DNA from: Bin80 sp965215475
Lineage (GTDB): Bacteria; Bacteroidota; Rhodothermia; Rhodothermales; Bin80
Assembly: GCA_965215475.1 (NCBI GenBank)
Contig: OZ244061.1
Location: forward strand, 3,162,001-3,226,000
Direction: 5' to 3'
DNA length: 64,000 nucleotides
Below, piece after piece: positions 44,334-53,130 of this stretch. A model generated the notes under the pieces. It did no database searches and was not told the origin of the DNA. It saw only the letters and a list, made by a program, of their open reading frames with translations. A program made the translations under genes and the position numbers. Position 1 is the stretch's first letter. Each line of letters begins with the position of its first letter.

Positions 44334-45433
44334 AGTGCATCGATATCCGTACGACGGTTATATACGTTCGGCGAAATACGTATGGCACTACCACGTGTAG
44401 AAACAGAAATTTTGTTGTCCACCAGTTCATGGTTCAGTTGGGTTTGATCCACCTGATCTGGTAAGGAGACTCCAAATATATGTGAAAAACAGGGATCATG
44501 AATGGTATATCCTTTTTTACGAATGGCGGGTAAAAAGTCCTGAATCAGTCTGGAGCAGTATGCCTGAATTTCTTGGGGTCCCCAGTCAAGGATCTGCTCC
44601 AAGGCTCTGGTCATCATCGCAGTCTGTGCGAAGCTGTTGGTTTGCCCCCGATCAAACCGAGTTGCTCCGGGTCGATACCGATCGGTATAATTTGTCAGGT
44701 TACCAAAAATTTCGCTCCCCTCTCTTGCCAACCAGCCTTCCTCGATAGGATTTCCATCCATAAATGGTTCTCCTATATACAAGAAGGCCGTTCCGTAAGG
44801 GCCCAGGAGCCACTTGTAACCTGCGCATACGACCGCGTCGGGCATGATGGACTCTACGTCAAAGGGAAGGGCTCCAATAGATTGGGTTCCATCCAGAATA
44901 AGGTACGCTCCGACATCGTGGGTACGGTTGCTGATCTCCACCAGGTCATACGCCGATCCATCGGTCCAGTGAAGCGTGCCAATTGCAACCACAGAAGTTC
45001 GATAATTGATTGCTTCAAGGATTCTTTGCGTCCAGTCTTCATCTTGATTCTGGACCGTTCGAATCGTTGCACCCGTCTGGCTTGAAAGACGTTGCCATGT
45101 ATATACATTACTTGGAAATTGCCCCTGTGCGAGGACGATATTATCCCCAGAGCTAACCTGCACGTTCTTTGCAATCGTTGCAATTCCATAAGAAGTTGAA
45201 GGAATCAGGGCAACATTTTCTGCCTTTCCATGGATGATCCGCGCAAATAGAGACCGGGCGTGATCCACTTCATCAAAGAACATCGAGGGCGTGATCTGAG
45301 ATGGGTCCCTCTCCAATCGAAGGGTTTTCAAGCCTTTACGCTCTACACTCCGCATGAGGGGAGACATGAATGCACAGTTGAGGTAATGCTGGTCAGCAGA
45401 GAGAAAAAATTTTTCGTGTTGACACGTCAGCAT
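44303..45433 (-). CDS. Class V aminotransferase (cysteine-desulfurase-like)
   Basis: The 376-residue PLP enzyme shows the class V layout: NVALIPSTSYGIATIAKNVQ, GAYLILDGTQSIGALPFDVE (Asp binding the pyridine nitrogen), and the PLP lysine in VVCAGYKWLLGPYGTAFLY. The C-terminal part SVSTRGSAIRISPNVYN fits isopenicillin-N-epimerase or kynureninase-like members better than true NifS/SufS. The reaction cannot be told. It diverges from the dehydrogenase lipoprotein gene with 64 bp between starts and converges with the molybdenum-carrier-like gene. Confidence 0.85.
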   Translation of the reverse strand: MLTCQHEKFFLSADQHYLNCAFMSPLMRSVERKGLKTLRLERDPSQITPSMFFDEVDHARSLFARIIHGKAENVALIPSTSYGIATIAKNVQVSSGDNIVLAQGQFPSNVYTWQRLSSQTGATIRTVQNQDEDWTQRILEAINYRTSVVAIGTLHWTDGSAYDLVEISNRTHDVGAYLILDGTQSIGALPFDVESIMPDAVVCAGYKWLLGPYGTAFLYIGEPFMDGNPIEEGWLAREGSEIFGNLTNYTDRYRPGATRFDRGQTNSFAQTAMMTRALEQILDWGPQEIQAYCSRLIQDFLPAIRKKGYTIHDPCFSHIFGVSLPDQVDQTQLNHELVDNKISVSTRGSAIRISPNVYNRRTDIDALQEVLLSAAK

Positions 45434-45497
45434 TCAATTGAGATATTCAAAGACAGATATGCTTCGTACTTTCCTGTAAAATAATGCATATTTTCAG

Positions 45498-47543
45498 ATG
45501 ATGAACTTTAAAAATGTGATTCTTTTCAGTACAATATCCTTCATTGTCCTTGGGACTTTTGGTTGTATCCGAACCGATGAGAAGGAAGATGATACTCCTC
45601 CGGATCTTGTTTTACCAGAGGGGTTCCAGTCGGAGGTATTGTATCATCCGATGCAAACAGATTCGAGTTCGTGGGTTTCCTTGGCAGTAGATGGGAAAGA
45701 TGGTCTCTTTGCTTCAGATCAACATGGAACGTTATACCACATCAAGCCGGCACCGATTGGCGAAAATCTGGAGAATACGGAAGTGACTGCCTTGGATCTG
45801 GAACTGGGGCATGCGCAAGGACTCCTGTGGGCATTCAACAGCCTTTACGTAGTTGTCAACAGTGAGGAAGGAGTCGCGGGGCACAGTAGCGGGCTGTATC
45901 GTGTCACCGACTCCGATGGGGATTCTGAGCTGGATAGTGTACATACATTGGTAGAATTTGAAGGATGGGGAGAGCATGGCCCGCATGGAATTATTCTTGG
46001 TCCAGATGGCACTTCCCTGTATCTGATTGCAGGAAATCATACAGAGCTCCCAGATATCTACACCGCGATTGTTCCTCCGGTTTGGCAAACGGATCAATTG
46101 TTTCCGACACTGCGTGACCCAAGAGGTCATGCGGCGGATCGGCAGCCACCCGGAGGGTGGGTCATTCGAACCGATTCCGTTGCCTCTGAACTGGAATTAC
46201 TCAGTGTTGGTTATCGCAATGCATACGATCTTGCGTTCAATGGGGAAGGAGAACTCTTCACATTCGATTCAGATATGGAATGGGATCTAGGGATGCCGTG
46301 GTATCGGCCAGTTCGTGTGGTGCACGTAACTGGGGGAAGCGAATTTGGCTGGCGTACAGGTTCGGGGAAATGGGCAGACTACTATCCGGATAATCTGCCG
46401 GCTGTGGCAGAAATTGGTCAGGGAAGCCCCACCGGGATTGTATCGGGCAAGAATGCTGCATTCCCACATAAATACCGTCAAGGTCTCTTTGTCTTTGACT
46501 GGAGTTTTGGGACGATCTATCATGTAGCATTAAAGGGACGTGGTAGTACCTACACAGGAGTAGTTGAAGAATTTTTGAGTGGTGTCCCCTTACCCGTGAC
46601 AGATGGGGTGATCGGGCACGATGGTGCACTTTATTTTGCAACGGGTGGGCGTCGGCTCAATTCGTTTCTTTTCCGCGTGTACTATAAGGGGGAAACAGAT
46701 CTGGGATCGGAGAGCGCTCGTGAACCTTCGCCGCAACAGGATCTTCGGCATTTTTTGGAAACTCTGCATCGTGAGACGACAAATCAGGAGGCGCTCCATA
46801 TTGCTTGGTCAAATATGAATCATAGTGACCGTTTTGTTCGCTATGCCGCCAGAATTGCCATAGAGCACCAGCCAGTTATGCAATGGCAATCGAAGGCTTT
46901 GCGTGAGCCTGATCCAGTTCGTAGAATTCATGCTATCATTGCTTTGGCTCGCCATGCGAGCCCAAGTTTGGGGGCGCAAGCTCTTCAATCGTTATTGGAG
47001 ATTGATCCATCTGAGCTTTCGCGTAATCAAGAATTGGATTTGGTTCGAGCGGTGGGGCTTATATGCATTCGACTGGGATTTCCGGAGGATCCGCTTCGCA
47101 GCAACCTCATAGACCGATTGCAAAGATATTACCCCACCTCAGATGATGCATTGAATCGGGAGTATGGACGTCTATTGGCGGCGTTACAGGCACCGGGATT
47201 GGTTGACCAGATGTTGACTCGTTTAGTAGAGTTGAGTGGAGCAGACCTGGAACAAGTTCTTTTGATTTCTGGCGAGATTGCCGAACGGAGTGAGCAGTAT
47301 GGGGAAGCAATCACGGAGATGAAAGCGAACCCTCCCAGCCCAGAAGAGATTGAACTGGCGATGAACCTTCGAGTACTGGAATCAGGATGGACGATAGAGT
47401 CGAGAGAAGCGTATTTCATGTGGTTTCATGAAGCAATGCAGCGTAGTGGGGGAGAGAGTTATGTGGGATTTCTTGAAGATATCCGTGCGGATGCAGTGGA
47501 GAAATTGACAGAAGATGAGAAGGAGGCATTGGCGGATTGGTAG
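45498..47543 (+). CDS. Lipoprotein sugar-dehydrogenase-like propeller with HEAT-like region
   Basis: The 681-residue protein starts with a lipoprotein signal (IVLGTFGC, lipid Cys23). A beta-propeller of the PVC-type membrane-bound dehydrogenase / sorbosone dehydrogenase kind follows (VDGKDGLFASDQHGTLYHI, GEHGPHGIILGPDG, GHDGALYFATGGR), then a helical HEAT-like region from about 400. Related proteins usually end in a cytochrome c domain; here that domain is encoded by the next frame. It probably oxidises a sugar or alcohol and passes electrons to cytochrome. The stop falls where the family normally continues, so this may be the first part of a frameshifted gene. Confidence 0.8.
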   Translation: MMNFKNVILFSTISFIVLGTFGCIRTDEKEDDTPPDLVLPEGFQSEVLYHPMQTDSSSWVSLAVDGKDGLFASDQHGTLYHIKPAPIGENLENTEVTALDLELGHAQGLLWAFNSLYVVVNSEEGVAGHSSGLYRVTDSDGDSELDSVHTLVEFEGWGEHGPHGIILGPDGTSLYLIAGNHTELPDIYTAIVPPVWQTDQLFPTLRDPRGHAADRQPPGGWVIRTDSVASELELLSVGYRNAYDLAFNGEGELFTFDSDMEWDLGMPWYRPVRVVHVTGGSEFGWRTGSGKWADYYPDNLPAVAEIGQGSPTGIVSGKNAAFPHKYRQGLFVFDWSFGTIYHVALKGRGSTYTGVVEEFLSGVPLPVTDGVIGHDGALYFATGGRRLNSFLFRVYYKGETDLGSESAREPSPQQDLRHFLETLHRETTNQEALHIAWSNMNHSDRFVRYAARIAIEHQPVMQWQSKALREPDPVRRIHAIIALARHASPSLGAQALQSLLEIDPSELSRNQELDLVRAVGLICIRLGFPEDPLRSNLIDRLQRYYPTSDDALNREYGRLLAALQAPGLVDQMLTRLVELSGADLEQVLLISGEIAERSEQYGEAITEMKANPPSPEEIELAMNLRVLESGWTIESREAYFMWFHEAMQRSGGESYVGFLEDIRADAVEKLTEDEKEALADW

Positions 47544-48130
47544 ATTCTTCACCGGGGCAATCCTTAGCGGATTTACCAGTGCCGGAAGGGCCGGGAAGAG
47601 CATGGAATCGTCAAGAACTCAATGAAATGCTTGATGATGCACTGGAAGAGCCTCGGAATTTTATGCAGGGAGAAATCATGTATGCTGCTGCGCTTTGCGG
47701 TACGTGTCACCGAATGGGAACGGTAGGCGGAGTGATGGGCCCAGATCTGACCAGAATTGGATCAAGATTTTCGCGGCATGAGATTCTTGCTGCCATTGAT
47801 TCTCCCAGTGATGAAATCAGTGATCAATATGAAGCTTCGGTGTTAACCTTAAGGAGTGGTGGCAGGATTGTGGGCCGAGTTCTACGAGAAGAAGATGGTC
47901 AGGTCTTTGTCAATCAGGATTCCTATGATCCGTCCCAGGAGATCAGTGTAGACGCTTCAGAGGTCCTTTCCCGTGAAGCATCACCTGTGTCAACGATGCC
48001 TTCCAGGTTATTGGATCGATTAAATGAGGACGAAGTGGCAGATTTGATTGCGTATCTTCTGAGTGGTGCAGATGCAGAGCATAAGTGTTTTACGGGAGAA
48101 GATGGCTGCCAAACTGACGAAGAGGAGTAA
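47537..48130 (+). CDS. Cytochrome c domain, possibly the frameshifted C-terminus of the upstream gene
   Basis: The frame (TTG start, 197 residues) has the haem site CGTCH (Cys54, Cys57, His58) in IMYAAALCGTCHRMG, then VMGPDLTRIGSRFSR, ISDQYEASVLTLRSGGRIVG and a late TMPSRLLDRL with the likely Met ligand. It has no signal peptide, so on its own it could not reach the periplasm for haem attachment. It overlaps the stop of the dehydrogenase by seven bases, and LADLPVPEGPGRAWN is the linker normally joining the two domains. The simplest reading is one gene of about 880 codons with a 1-base shift near 47540. A true two-gene form is less likely. Confidence 0.75.
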   Translation: MVDSSPGQSLADLPVPEGPGRAWNRQELNEMLDDALEEPRNFMQGEIMYAAALCGTCHRMGTVGGVMGPDLTRIGSRFSRHEILAAIDSPSDEISDQYEASVLTLRSGGRIVGRVLREEDGQVFVNQDSYDPSQEISVDASEVLSREASPVSTMPSRLLDRLNEDEVADLIAYLLSGADAEHKCFTGEDGCQTDEEE

Positions 48131-48177
48131 AGATGTAAATAAATTCTTGGGTTCAAAATAAAAAAGACACCTTAGAT

Positions 48178-48267
48178 CTTCTTGCAAAACCTCTTCATTG
48201 GAAGTAAATGTCGCTCAGGGAGTAGTTGGGGGCATATTTTATAGATTAGAAGAGGGTTTTGCAAGAG
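48178..48267. mobile_element. MITE-like inverted-repeat element, about 90 bp
   Basis: Imperfect inverted repeats of 19-20 bases (CTTCTTGCAAAACCTCTTC at 48178-48196 and GAAGAGGGTTTTGCAAGAG at 48249-48267) enclose about 50 bases without a gene. The right arm has an exact copy at 2742-2760. Non-autonomous IS derivatives have this shape. The rest of 48131-48552 has no gene I can support. Confidence 0.55.
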
Positions 48268-48552
48268 CCTCCTTATATTATATTTTGATTACAATCTCTT
48301 GTGTACTCTGAAAACATAATAAAATCAGATGTGGGCGTTTGGGATCTCGTTTAAAAGAGGGGATTCCTTCACTAAACTGATTCACCATGTTTTTATGAGA
48401 TGTAGAGTAGTGACAATCTGAGAATAATCCTCATTTAGCAACCAGATCTAATCCAGTTGTATCATCCAAGGCTTAAATTGATTTACTTTGAAGAATCAAT
48501 ATCCAGTTAAAGGGGCGAAGGACTTTCCTATACTCATTCATTGTAATTACTG

Positions 48553-48978
48553 ATGGCTTCATCACCAAAGAAACTTATAGAGGTGGCGTTGCCACTCTCC
48601 GAAATCAACGCTGCATCTTCGCGCGAAAAATCTATTCGACATGGTCATCCTTCCACGTTACATCTATGGTGGGCGCGTCGCCCACTTGCCGTTGCTCGCG
48701 CCGTTATTTTTGCCCAGATGGTGGACGATCCTTCGGAATATGTGGATATTCTGTTGTCGGATCCACCCAAAAAGCGTGCGGCATTGGCTGAGTTGAAGCG
48801 GCGCAGGGCAAAAGATTTAAGCAATTCTTCTCCAGATCAGCAACTACTTGAAGAAATTGCCGCGGAATTAGAACGAGAGCGTCTATTTGATCTGATCAAA
48901 GAATTAGTCAAATGGGAGAACACGAACAATGCCAAAGTTTCGATCCTCTCCTACTTCCCCTCTGACGGCAACTCTTGA
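48553..48978 (+). pseudogene. 5' stump of a DUF1156 DNA methylase
   Basis: Codons 1-125 match the N-terminus of DUF1156 proteins very clearly: KKLIEVALPLSEINAASSRE, REKSIRHGHPSTLHLWWARR, PLAVARAVIFAQMVDDPS and IKELVKWENTNN. The family is about 900 residues or more with an adenine-methylase core, none of which is present. Homology stops at the codons for Asn-Asn at about 48930, exactly where the ATG of the following ATPase gene begins, and 16 unrelated codons lead to a stop. DUF1156 methylases occur in anti-phage clusters, so this is probably the relic of another defence locus. Confidence 0.85.
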
Positions 48979-50047
48979 ACGTGGTCCCACTCCATACTTT
49001 CATGGGAGGAAACAGATATTGGAGAACTTCAAACAATATATGGGGCGAGCTGAACGGGTTAAATCAGGAGGGACAAATTTTCTGGTTCAAGGGGCTCCGG
49101 GTGCGGGGAAAACAGCTCTTCTCTATGAATGCGAAAAATATGCAAGAGCACAGCACTGGAAGGTCGCAAGGATTCATCCAGATGCACTCTGGAACACTAC
49201 TGGATTGATGCATTCACTGGGTCGTGGACATGAATTCGGAATTTCCGAAAAAACAGGTACCATCGACGTGAAGGTTAGCAGGAGCGAATATAAATCTGTT
49301 CCAGTTCCAGTCACGACGCTGGATATTTTGAATGAGGGAAGGCTCCCACTGCTACTCGTCATGGATGAGGCACAAACATTGGGGACCACGAATAAACCCA
49401 CATCCGAGCAACAAGCTAATATTGCTACCAATGTACTCAGAGATATACATAATGGCAATATGGATAGGCCAGTCATCCTTTTGGCAGCCGGGTTAGGTTT
49501 AACGGTCGAGGCCTTCGAATCACTGGCATCCTTAGTAGAGTTGGGAGGACTGGACAAGGAGTCTGAGCGTGCAGTGATCCAGGACTGGATCAAGAAGGTT
49601 GGTGGAGCCACAGGAGATCCCACGGTGTGGATTGATGCGATTGCGAACAAAACGCAAGGGTGGCCTCAACATATTGTTTCTTATTCAAATGCCGCAGTAA
49701 AGCAAGTTGTGAAAGATGACGGAAACATGACCGCAGAAGGGTTGGATGCCGTAATTGAAGTAGGAGACGCGTCACGGGAAAGTTTTTATCAACACCGAGC
49801 AAAAGGTTTGCTCAAAGAACATCGCGTTTGTATAGCGAATATAGTTAAGGATGTTAAGGCTGGAAGTCCAGTTGACCATACCCGAATAAAGATTGCTCTG
49901 ACGGAAGAGTTTGGCGAAAGTGAATCGGAACGCTTGTTTAGACACGCGCATCGGAAAGGGATACTGGATGAGCGTAATGGAGAATATTATATTCCCATTC
50001 CTTCCATGCATGATTGGTTGGTGTCCAGCTACTCTTACAAGAAATGA
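48929..50047 (+). CDS. AAA/STAND-like ATPase, copy 1
   Basis: The 372-residue protein begins with RGPTPYFHGRKQILENF, a Cdc6/ORC-like entry, Walker A GAPGAGKTAL (55-64), Walker B LLLVMDEAQTLG (about 141-152) and a possible sensor stretch VILLAAGLGLTVEAFESL. A winged-helix-like C-terminus ends in YYIPIPSMHDWLVSSY. A paralogue lies at 60633-61856. The start ATG sits inside the DUF1156 stump, and its GGGAG ribosome site is made from the stump's own KWENT codons, so expression may depend on the old gene's promoter. Family-level role (defence, replication or transposition) is not known. Confidence 0.75.
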   Translation: MPKFRSSPTSPLTATLERGPTPYFHGRKQILENFKQYMGRAERVKSGGTNFLVQGAPGAGKTALLYECEKYARAQHWKVARIHPDALWNTTGLMHSLGRGHEFGISEKTGTIDVKVSRSEYKSVPVPVTTLDILNEGRLPLLLVMDEAQTLGTTNKPTSEQQANIATNVLRDIHNGNMDRPVILLAAGLGLTVEAFESLASLVELGGLDKESERAVIQDWIKKVGGATGDPTVWIDAIANKTQGWPQHIVSYSNAAVKQVVKDDGNMTAEGLDAVIEVGDASRESFYQHRAKGLLKEHRVCIANIVKDVKAGSPVDHTRIKIALTEEFGESESERLFRHAHRKGILDERNGEYYIPIPSMHDWLVSSYSYKK

Positions 50048-50182
50048 GCCTTCCAGTAAGGTGGCAAAGCTCCTTCAAACGGAATTCTGGGTTAGAACGT
50101 TGATGCGATGCGTTCGCAGACCAGGTAGCAAATCCATAGAACTCGCACATTTGCGAGACGCTACTGGCATAATGAGAATATC

Positions 50183-50947
50183 CTAGATGAGCCTGACGGT
50201 AATTCCTGCATCATGCAGGAATTGTTTTGCTTGCAGGATCGTCACCTGTTTGAAGTGGAACATGGACGCAGCAAGAACGGCGTGGGCACGCCCAACCAGT
50301 AGAGCATCGCGTAAATGCTCAAGTGTGCCGGCACCGCCCGATGCGATCACAGGAAGCTGTACGAGCTGATCCAGCCGCTGCAACAGCTCTAGATCATATC
50401 CAATCTGGGTACCATCCCGGTCCATAGAGGTAACCAGTAACTCGCCGGCACCTCGCGTCTCTGCTTCTTTGGCCCACTCAAGTCCATCAATCCCCGTGGC
50501 TCGTCGCCCTCCATGTGTATAGATTTCCCATCCTCCCTGGGGGCGTCGTTTCATGTCAATCGCCACGACTACGCACTGGGCACCAAATGCCTCCGCACAT
50601 TCTGTTATGAGATCAGGTGTTTGAATGGCAGCGGAGTTGATGGCGACCTTATCTGCTCCAGCATGGAGCATTTTTCGCATATCCTCCAAGGTTCGGATCC
50701 CTCCACCAACAGTCAGAGGGATGAAAATCTGTTCAGCCGTTTGGCGAACGACATCATGCATGATGTCACGCCCTTCATGGGTTGCCGTAATATCCAGAAA
50801 TACAAGCTCATCCGCTCCCTCTTTATTGTACACATGCGCCTGTTCCAGAGGATCCCCGGCATCAACTAGGTCTACAAACTGGATTCCTTTTACGACGCGC
50901 CCCTGATCCACATCTAGGCAGGGGATAATTCGCTTGGTCAGGGGCAT
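50183..50947 (-). CDS. hisF: Imidazole glycerol phosphate synthase, cyclase subunit
   Basis: From the ATG at 50947 the product is 254 residues. It is a TIM barrel with the catalytic Asp in RIIPCLDVDQGRVVKG, the second in LLVTSMDRDGTQIGYD, phosphate-binding PLTVGGGIRTLEDM and PVIASGGAGTLEHL. With HisH it makes IGP and AICAR in histidine synthesis. The start overlaps the hisA stop by 10 bases; seven further codons upstream are open but less likely. It is last in the minus-strand cluster hisB-proC-hisH-hisA-hisF. Confidence 0.95.
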   Translation of the reverse strand: MPLTKRIIPCLDVDQGRVVKGIQFVDLVDAGDPLEQAHVYNKEGADELVFLDITATHEGRDIMHDVVRQTAEQIFIPLTVGGGIRTLEDMRKMLHAGADKVAINSAAIQTPDLITECAEAFGAQCVVVAIDMKRRPQGGWEIYTHGGRRATGIDGLEWAKEAETRGAGELLVTSMDRDGTQIGYDLELLQRLDQLVQLPVIASGGAGTLEHLRDALLVGRAHAVLAASMFHFKQVTILQAKQFLHDAGITVRLI

Positions 50948-51684
50948 CTTGTTAGTCCCTCCGGCCAAAGAGTGTAGTTGGAAAATTTTCCCTCATAAAG
51001 TGCCCGGCCAATGATAACAGAATCTACACCGACAGAGTCCAGCTCATTCAAGGCGACTAAATCTTCCGGCCCGGATACACCACCGCTGGCCATCAGTTTC
51101 GCAGATTCAAGTTGCATCCCTAAGGTGCGATAGGCATTCAGATTGGGGCCAGTCATGGTGCCATCTCGACTGATGTCGGTATAGATAATACGGCGGATCC
51201 CGCATCGTTCCATCTCTTGGGCAAACTCAAAAGCAGCTACACCAGTCCCTTCCAGCCATCCACTCACGCGAACCTCGCCTGCTTTGGCGTCTATGCCAAC
51301 CGCAACACGTTCTGGGCCATATTTTTGAACCATCAAGCGGACGAGGGAAGGATCTTGTACCGCTGCAGTACCAATAATCACCCTATGAATTCCATGCTCA
51401 AGGATACGGGTAACATCTGCGCTCGACCGAATTCCCCCTCCAGTTTGAACGGGAATCGTCAGGTTCTCTGCAATAGAAGCAATCGTTTCGGTATTGTGAG
51501 TATGTCCTCCAGATCTAGCAGCATCGAGATCAACCACATGTAACAGGGTTGCTCCCTGAGATTCCCATTGTTGGGCAACGGTCAACGGATTACGATGGTA
51601 GTTTGTAACCTGATCGTATGCTCCTTGCATCAGCCGTACGCAGCATCCATCCAAGAGATCTATTGCCGGTACCGGAATTAACAT
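50938..51684 (-). CDS. hisA: ProFAR isomerase
   Basis: The 248-residue TIM barrel has PAIDLLDGCCVRLMQGAYDQ (catalytic Asp and phosphate loop), IPVQTGGGIRSSADV, RIIYTDISRDGTMTGPN (second catalytic Asp) and LMASGGVSGPEDL. It isomerises the ribosyl-formimino intermediate in histidine synthesis, feeding HisHF. Its ATG overlaps the hisH stop by seven bases, and its own end overlaps hisF, so the three are translationally coupled. Length is normal. Confidence 0.95.
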   Translation of the reverse strand: MLIPVPAIDLLDGCCVRLMQGAYDQVTNYHRNPLTVAQQWESQGATLLHVVDLDAARSGGHTHNTETIASIAENLTIPVQTGGGIRSSADVTRILEHGIHRVIIGTAAVQDPSLVRLMVQKYGPERVAVGIDAKAGEVRVSGWLEGTGVAAFEFAQEMERCGIRRIIYTDISRDGTMTGPNLNAYRTLGMQLESAKLMASGGVSGPEDLVALNELDSVGVDSVIIGRALYEGKFSNYTLWPEGLTRCP

Positions 51685-52292
51685 GCTAGTTGAGCGAAAT
51701 TTGACAAAATTTGAAGTCCGATATTATGACTCTTTTCCGGGTGAAATTGTACTCCGTACACATTCTTTCGTCCTACCACCACAGGTAAGGTTTCTCCGTA
51801 CTCTGTAGCGGCAATCACATCCTGTGGATCCATCTTACTTGCATAGAAAGAATGTGCAAAGTAGCAGCATGCCCCATCAGGTAAATCATGCAGAAGTGGA
51901 TTGGGTTGCACCGGGGTAACCACATTCCAGCCCATGTGAGGGATTTTCAAGGTAGGATCCTGAAGTTTCAACGCCTCAACGTGTCCGCTGAGTAGTCCAA
52001 GGCCAACATGATGTCCTTTTTCCGAGCTAGATTCAAAGAGCATCTGCATTCCCACACAAACCCCCAGAAATGGTACGTTTCGAGCAATTGCTTCCAGAAT
52101 GGGTCCTTCCAACCCTCTCTTTCTTACTTCTTGGATGCAGGCACCAAAAGCACCAACACCGGGAAGAACAAGCCGATCTGCCCGATGAATTTTCTCTGGA
52201 TCATCTGTCCGGATCACCCCAGAAGCAACATGCTGGAATGCTCTCTCGATGGAATGAAGATTTCCAATACCGTAGTCGATGATCGTAATCAT
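51678..52292 (-). CDS. hisH: Imidazole glycerol phosphate synthase, glutaminase subunit
   Basis: The 204-residue class I glutamine amidotransferase has the oxyanion-strand start YGIGNLHSIERAFQH, the nucleophile Cys in NVPFLGVCVGMQMLFES and the His-Glu pair in YGVQFHPEKSHNIG. It supplies ammonia to HisF. It is followed by hisA with a seven-base overlap and preceded by proC with 12 bases between. Length and motifs are complete. Confidence 0.95.
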   Translation of the reverse strand: MITIIDYGIGNLHSIERAFQHVASGVIRTDDPEKIHRADRLVLPGVGAFGACIQEVRKRGLEGPILEAIARNVPFLGVCVGMQMLFESSSEKGHHVGLGLLSGHVEALKLQDPTLKIPHMGWNVVTPVQPNPLLHDLPDGACCYFAHSFYASKMDPQDVIAATEYGETLPVVVGRKNVYGVQFHPEKSHNIGLQILSNFAQLAC

Positions 52293-52304
52293 GGGGATCA
52301 GTCA

Positions 52305-53126
52305 TCAATTTCCACTGAGTTCCTTGGATCGCTCCGTTGCCGTCGTGACCGCATGGATAAACATCGTGCGCAATCCATGTTGCTCCAATTCTGCAATTGC
52401 CGCAATAGAGGTTCCACCGGGGGTCGTCACTTCATCACGCAGGATCGCCGGGTGCTTATCGGTTTGATCTGCAAGTTGTGCGGCACCAAGCACCGTTTGT
52501 TTGGTCAACCTGAAGGCGATTGAGCGGGGAAGTCCTTGTTTTACACCAGCATCGGTGAGAGCTTCAATCAGCATATAGACATATGCAGGACCACTGCCGC
52601 TAAGTCCAGTAACGGCGTCCATAAGATATTCGGGAACTTGTTCGACTCGGCCCACGGCTTCAAACATTTCCTGAACCAGTCCAATATGTTTGGAAGAGGC
52701 AGAAGATCCTGCACAGATGGCCGTTGCTCCCTGGAATACCGTCATGGGTGTGTTGGGCATCGTACGAACAACGGGTTGCTGGTTCGGAAATTCTTTTGCA
52801 ATACGGTCCGTAGTAAGTCCGGCTAGCACTGAAACGATCAAACTTTTCGGGGACACGAATTCACAAATTTCATCCGTGACGCTCAGCCAGTTTGTAGGTT
52901 TAACCGCCAAGACGACAATAGAGGCATCTTTGACAGCAGCTTTGTTATCTACACCCGCGGATACACCGGGAAGTTTTTCCCGCAGAATATCCAAGGCATT
53001 TGGATTTCGGCGAGTAACACGAATTTTAGATGGATCTAGGTGACCACCTGTAATTAACCCTCCAACGAGAGCTTGGCCGATATTACCTGCACCTATGACC
53101 GCTATGGTTTGACGAGAGAGTGACAT
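52305..53126 (-). CDS. proC: Pyrroline-5-carboxylate reductase
   Basis: From the ATG at 53126 the product is 273 residues. It has the NAD(P)-binding IAVIGAGNIGQALVGGL, then VVLAVKPTNW, RTMPNTPMTVFQGATAI and the C-terminal signature GPAYVYMLIEALTDAGVKQG, DEVTTPGGTSIAAI. It makes proline from P5C. It lies inside the histidine cluster, four bases after hisB and 12 before hisH, which is an unusual neighbour set. The frame is open 21 codons upstream into hisB, but that part is not family-like. Confidence 0.95.
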   Translation of the reverse strand: MSLSRQTIAVIGAGNIGQALVGGLITGGHLDPSKIRVTRRNPNALDILREKLPGVSAGVDNKAAVKDASIVVLAVKPTNWLSVTDEICEFVSPKSLIVSVLAGLTTDRIAKEFPNQQPVVRTMPNTPMTVFQGATAICAGSSASSKHIGLVQEMFEAVGRVEQVPEYLMDAVTGLSGSGPAYVYMLIEALTDAGVKQGLPRSIAFRLTKQTVLGAAQLADQTDKHPAILRDEVTTPGGTSIAAIAELEQHGLRTMFIHAVTTATERSKELSGN

Positions 53127-53130
53127 AGAT

